Positions 5,651 through 6,472 of a DNA stretch of 6,472 nt are shown in pieces. Made by a program: the position numbers and the translations under genes. The DNA is taken from assembly GCA_904420265.1 (NCBI GenBank), contig CAJFUU010000329.1, positions 1-6,472 on the forward strand. The letters run 5' to 3'. How positions within the stretch are numbered: position 1 is the stretch's first letter; each line of letters starts with the position of its first letter. This DNA is from an uncultured Clostridia bacterium (GTDB lineage: Bacteria > Bacillota > Clostridia > Christensenellales > Aristaeellaceae). The notes below the pieces were generated by a model. The model was not told the origin of the DNA. It worked only from the letters and a program-made list of their open reading frames with translations, and did not search any database.

Positions 5651-5687
5651 GACAAGAAGGCCGCGGCCCATGGTCGGGACGCGGCCT
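5651..5687 (-). terminator. Probable Rho-independent terminator of the VWA gene
   Basis: A hairpin with a 7-bp stem (5659-5665 with 5680-5686, extended by the A-T pair 5658/5687), one G-A mismatch, three more pairs and a 6-base loop is followed on the minus strand by TTCTTGTC. It begins 28 bases after the VWA stop codon (5715-5717). The stem is very GC-rich; the U tract is short and interrupted, so efficiency may be moderate. Confidence 0.65.
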
Positions 5688-5714
5688 GCAAAGGCATGGC
5701 GGGGTGTACGCCGC

Positions 5715-6359
5715 TTATTTCCGGCTTTGATAGTCGGCCTCAATGCGCGCCTTCCAGTTCGCGTTTAACGGCGCGCTGCCGCGCACGGCGCTGATGGCTT
5801 CGCCAACCACCTCGTAATTGAGGCGCGTGCCCTGCGCGTCGGCGCGGTAGTTGACGGCGCGGTCGGCGGCGATCCCGAAGCGCCCGGCAGTTTCCACAGC
5901 GTCGATGTTCGCGCCCAGGAAGAGAAATTCCCAGCCGTATCTGTCCGTCTGGCGCTGGATCATCTCCTTGACGCGGTCGCTGCCGTAACGACGGCTGGCG
6001 TTTTCCATGCCATCGGTGGTGATGACGAATACGGTGTGCTCCGGGCGATCTTCCTCGCGGGCGTATTTGTGTACGTTGCCGATGTGGCGAATCGCGCCGC
6101 CAATGGCGTCCAGCAGCGCCGTGCAGCCGCGCACGGCGTACTGCGCCTCGGTCATCGGCGCAACGTCGCGCACGTCCACGCGGTCGTGCAGCACAAGGCT
6201 TTCGTGGTCGAACAGCACAGTGGAAACCAGCGCTTCGCCCGCAGCGGCGCGCTGCTTTTCAATCATGGCGTTGAAGCCGCCGATGGTGTCCGCTTCCAGG
6301 CCGCGCATGGAGCCGCTGCGGTCAAGGATGAATACCAGTTCCGTTAAATTCTTTTTCAT
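5715..6359 (-). CDS. Stand-alone von Willebrand factor A domain protein
   Basis: This 214-residue cytoplasmic protein is almost entirely one VWA domain. The metal-ion-dependent adhesion site (MIDAS) is complete: D13-x-S15-x-S17 in DRSGSM, T80 in the CTALLDA loop, and D116 in TTDGMEN. No signal peptide or membrane segment is seen. The family binds Mg2+ through this site and usually mediates protein-protein contacts. Compact bacterial proteins of this type, with segments such as TALLDAIGGAIRHIGNVHKYAREEDRPEHTVFVITTDGMEN, occur in Firmicutes and sometimes on mobile elements, but I know of no established function. No MoxR-type AAA partner gene is visible beside it, unlike many VWA proteins. The ATG is supported by GGAGGG at 6367-6372 with a 7-base spacer, which lies within a large inverted repeat. 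The gene ends in TAA and is followed by a hairpin terminator. Confidence 0.9.
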   Translation of the reverse strand: MKKNLTELVFILDRSGSMRGLEADTIGGFNAMIEKQRAAAGEALVSTVLFDHESLVLHDRVDVRDVAPMTEAQYAVRGCTALLDAIGGAIRHIGNVHKYAREEDRPEHTVFVITTDGMENASRRYGSDRVKEMIQRQTDRYGWEFLFLGANIDAVETAGRFGIAADRAVNYRADAQGTRLNYEVVGEAISAVRGSAPLNANWKARIEADYQSRK

Positions 6360-6362
6360 GGG

Positions 6363-6413
6363 AAACCCTCCCTGCTTTTGATGGTGCTATTCTAGCAAAA
6401 GCGGGGAGGGTTT
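6363..6413. promoter_or_regulatory. 18-bp inverted repeat over the VWA promoter and ribosome binding site
   Basis: Bases 6363-6380 and 6396-6413 are reverse complements at 17 of 18 positions, separated by 15 bases. The left arm contains the VWA ribosome binding site (6367-6372) and the centre contains a TAGAAT box. RNA read through from upstream on the minus strand would fold so that GGAGGG pairs with the opposite arm and is hidden, while RNA begun at the internal -10 would lack most of the opposite arm. It could instead be an operator. On the plus strand the hairpin is followed by TTTTGG, so it could also stop antisense transcription. Confidence 0.6.
6389..6397 (-). promoter_or_regulatory. 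Candidate extended -10 promoter of the VWA gene
   Basis: The minus strand reads TGC then TAGAAT (5 of 6 matches to TATAAT with a TG extension). No good -35 hexamer lies 16-18 bases upstream. Transcription would begin near 6382, about 22 nt before the ATG. It sits in the loop of the inverted repeat at 6363-6413. Confidence 0.45.
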
Positions 6414-6435
6414 TGGTCGCTTCGCGGGCGACAAA

Positions 6436-6472
6436 TCAATAGCCAAGTGGCTGCAGATCGAGCCGGAAGAGC
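6436..6472 (-). CDS. Possible C-terminal end of an upstream gene (partial)
   Basis: One minus-strand frame entering from the window edge reads LFRLDLQPLGY and then TGA at 6436-6438. The dozen residues look like a plausible protein end, and the stop lies about 23 bases before the inverted repeat of the VWA gene, which would fit a tandem neighbour. Eleven codons cannot prove a gene, and the product is unknown. Confidence 0.3.
   Translation of the reverse strand, partial: LFRLDLQPLGY

Noticed and set aside
6416..6432. Small hairpin GTCGC/GCGAC near the right edge as terminator of the possible upstream gene
   Set aside because: The stem has only five pairs and neither strand shows a T run after it.

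Overview
The window looks like chromosomal DNA from a GC-rich member of the Firmicutes, probably a gut Clostridia-type anaerobe. This placement is an inference. It rests on strong AGGAGG-type ribosome binding sites, a YdiF-type ABC-F protein, a Firmicutes-style cytidine-deaminase-like protein and an Fe-S-type flavoprotein. No rRNA, tRNA, CRISPR array, transposase or phage structural gene was found.

All five complete genes lie on the minus strand, so the window is best read from right to left. At the right edge (6436-6472) there may be the last codons of another minus-strand gene. Next comes a stand-alone von Willebrand factor A (VWA) protein at 5715-6359. Its leader carries an almost perfect 18-bp inverted repeat that overlaps both the ribosome binding site and a candidate -10 box. 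A GC-rich hairpin (5651-5687) probably ends this transcript. A near-consensus promoter (TTGATT-N17-TATAAT, 5490-5518) then drives a tight three-gene operon. The genes are a cytidine-deaminase-like enzyme (5055-5465), a class I SAM-dependent RNA-methyltransferase-like protein (4181-5038) and a YdiF-type ABC-F ATPase (2243-4168), with gaps of only 16 and 12 nt. The methyltransferase start was moved to an internal ATG because a good ribosome binding site precedes it. Two of the three operon products belong to families that act on RNA or the ribosome, and the third is probably a pyrimidine salvage or detoxification enzyme.

After a 384-bp gap rich in hairpins (1859-2242) comes a monocistronic flavodoxin-fold reductase with a four-cysteine cluster (1220-1858). 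A perfect 12-bp hairpin (1000-1030) may be its terminator.

The left 1.2 kb contains no convincing gene. Positions 1 to about 750 are a mosaic of diverged repeats in which several modules recur in a changed order. The plus strand is pyrimidine-rich there, so long open frames appear by chance. On the minus strand the repeats read as short, repeatedly interrupted peptide phrases. This is the least explained part of the window.
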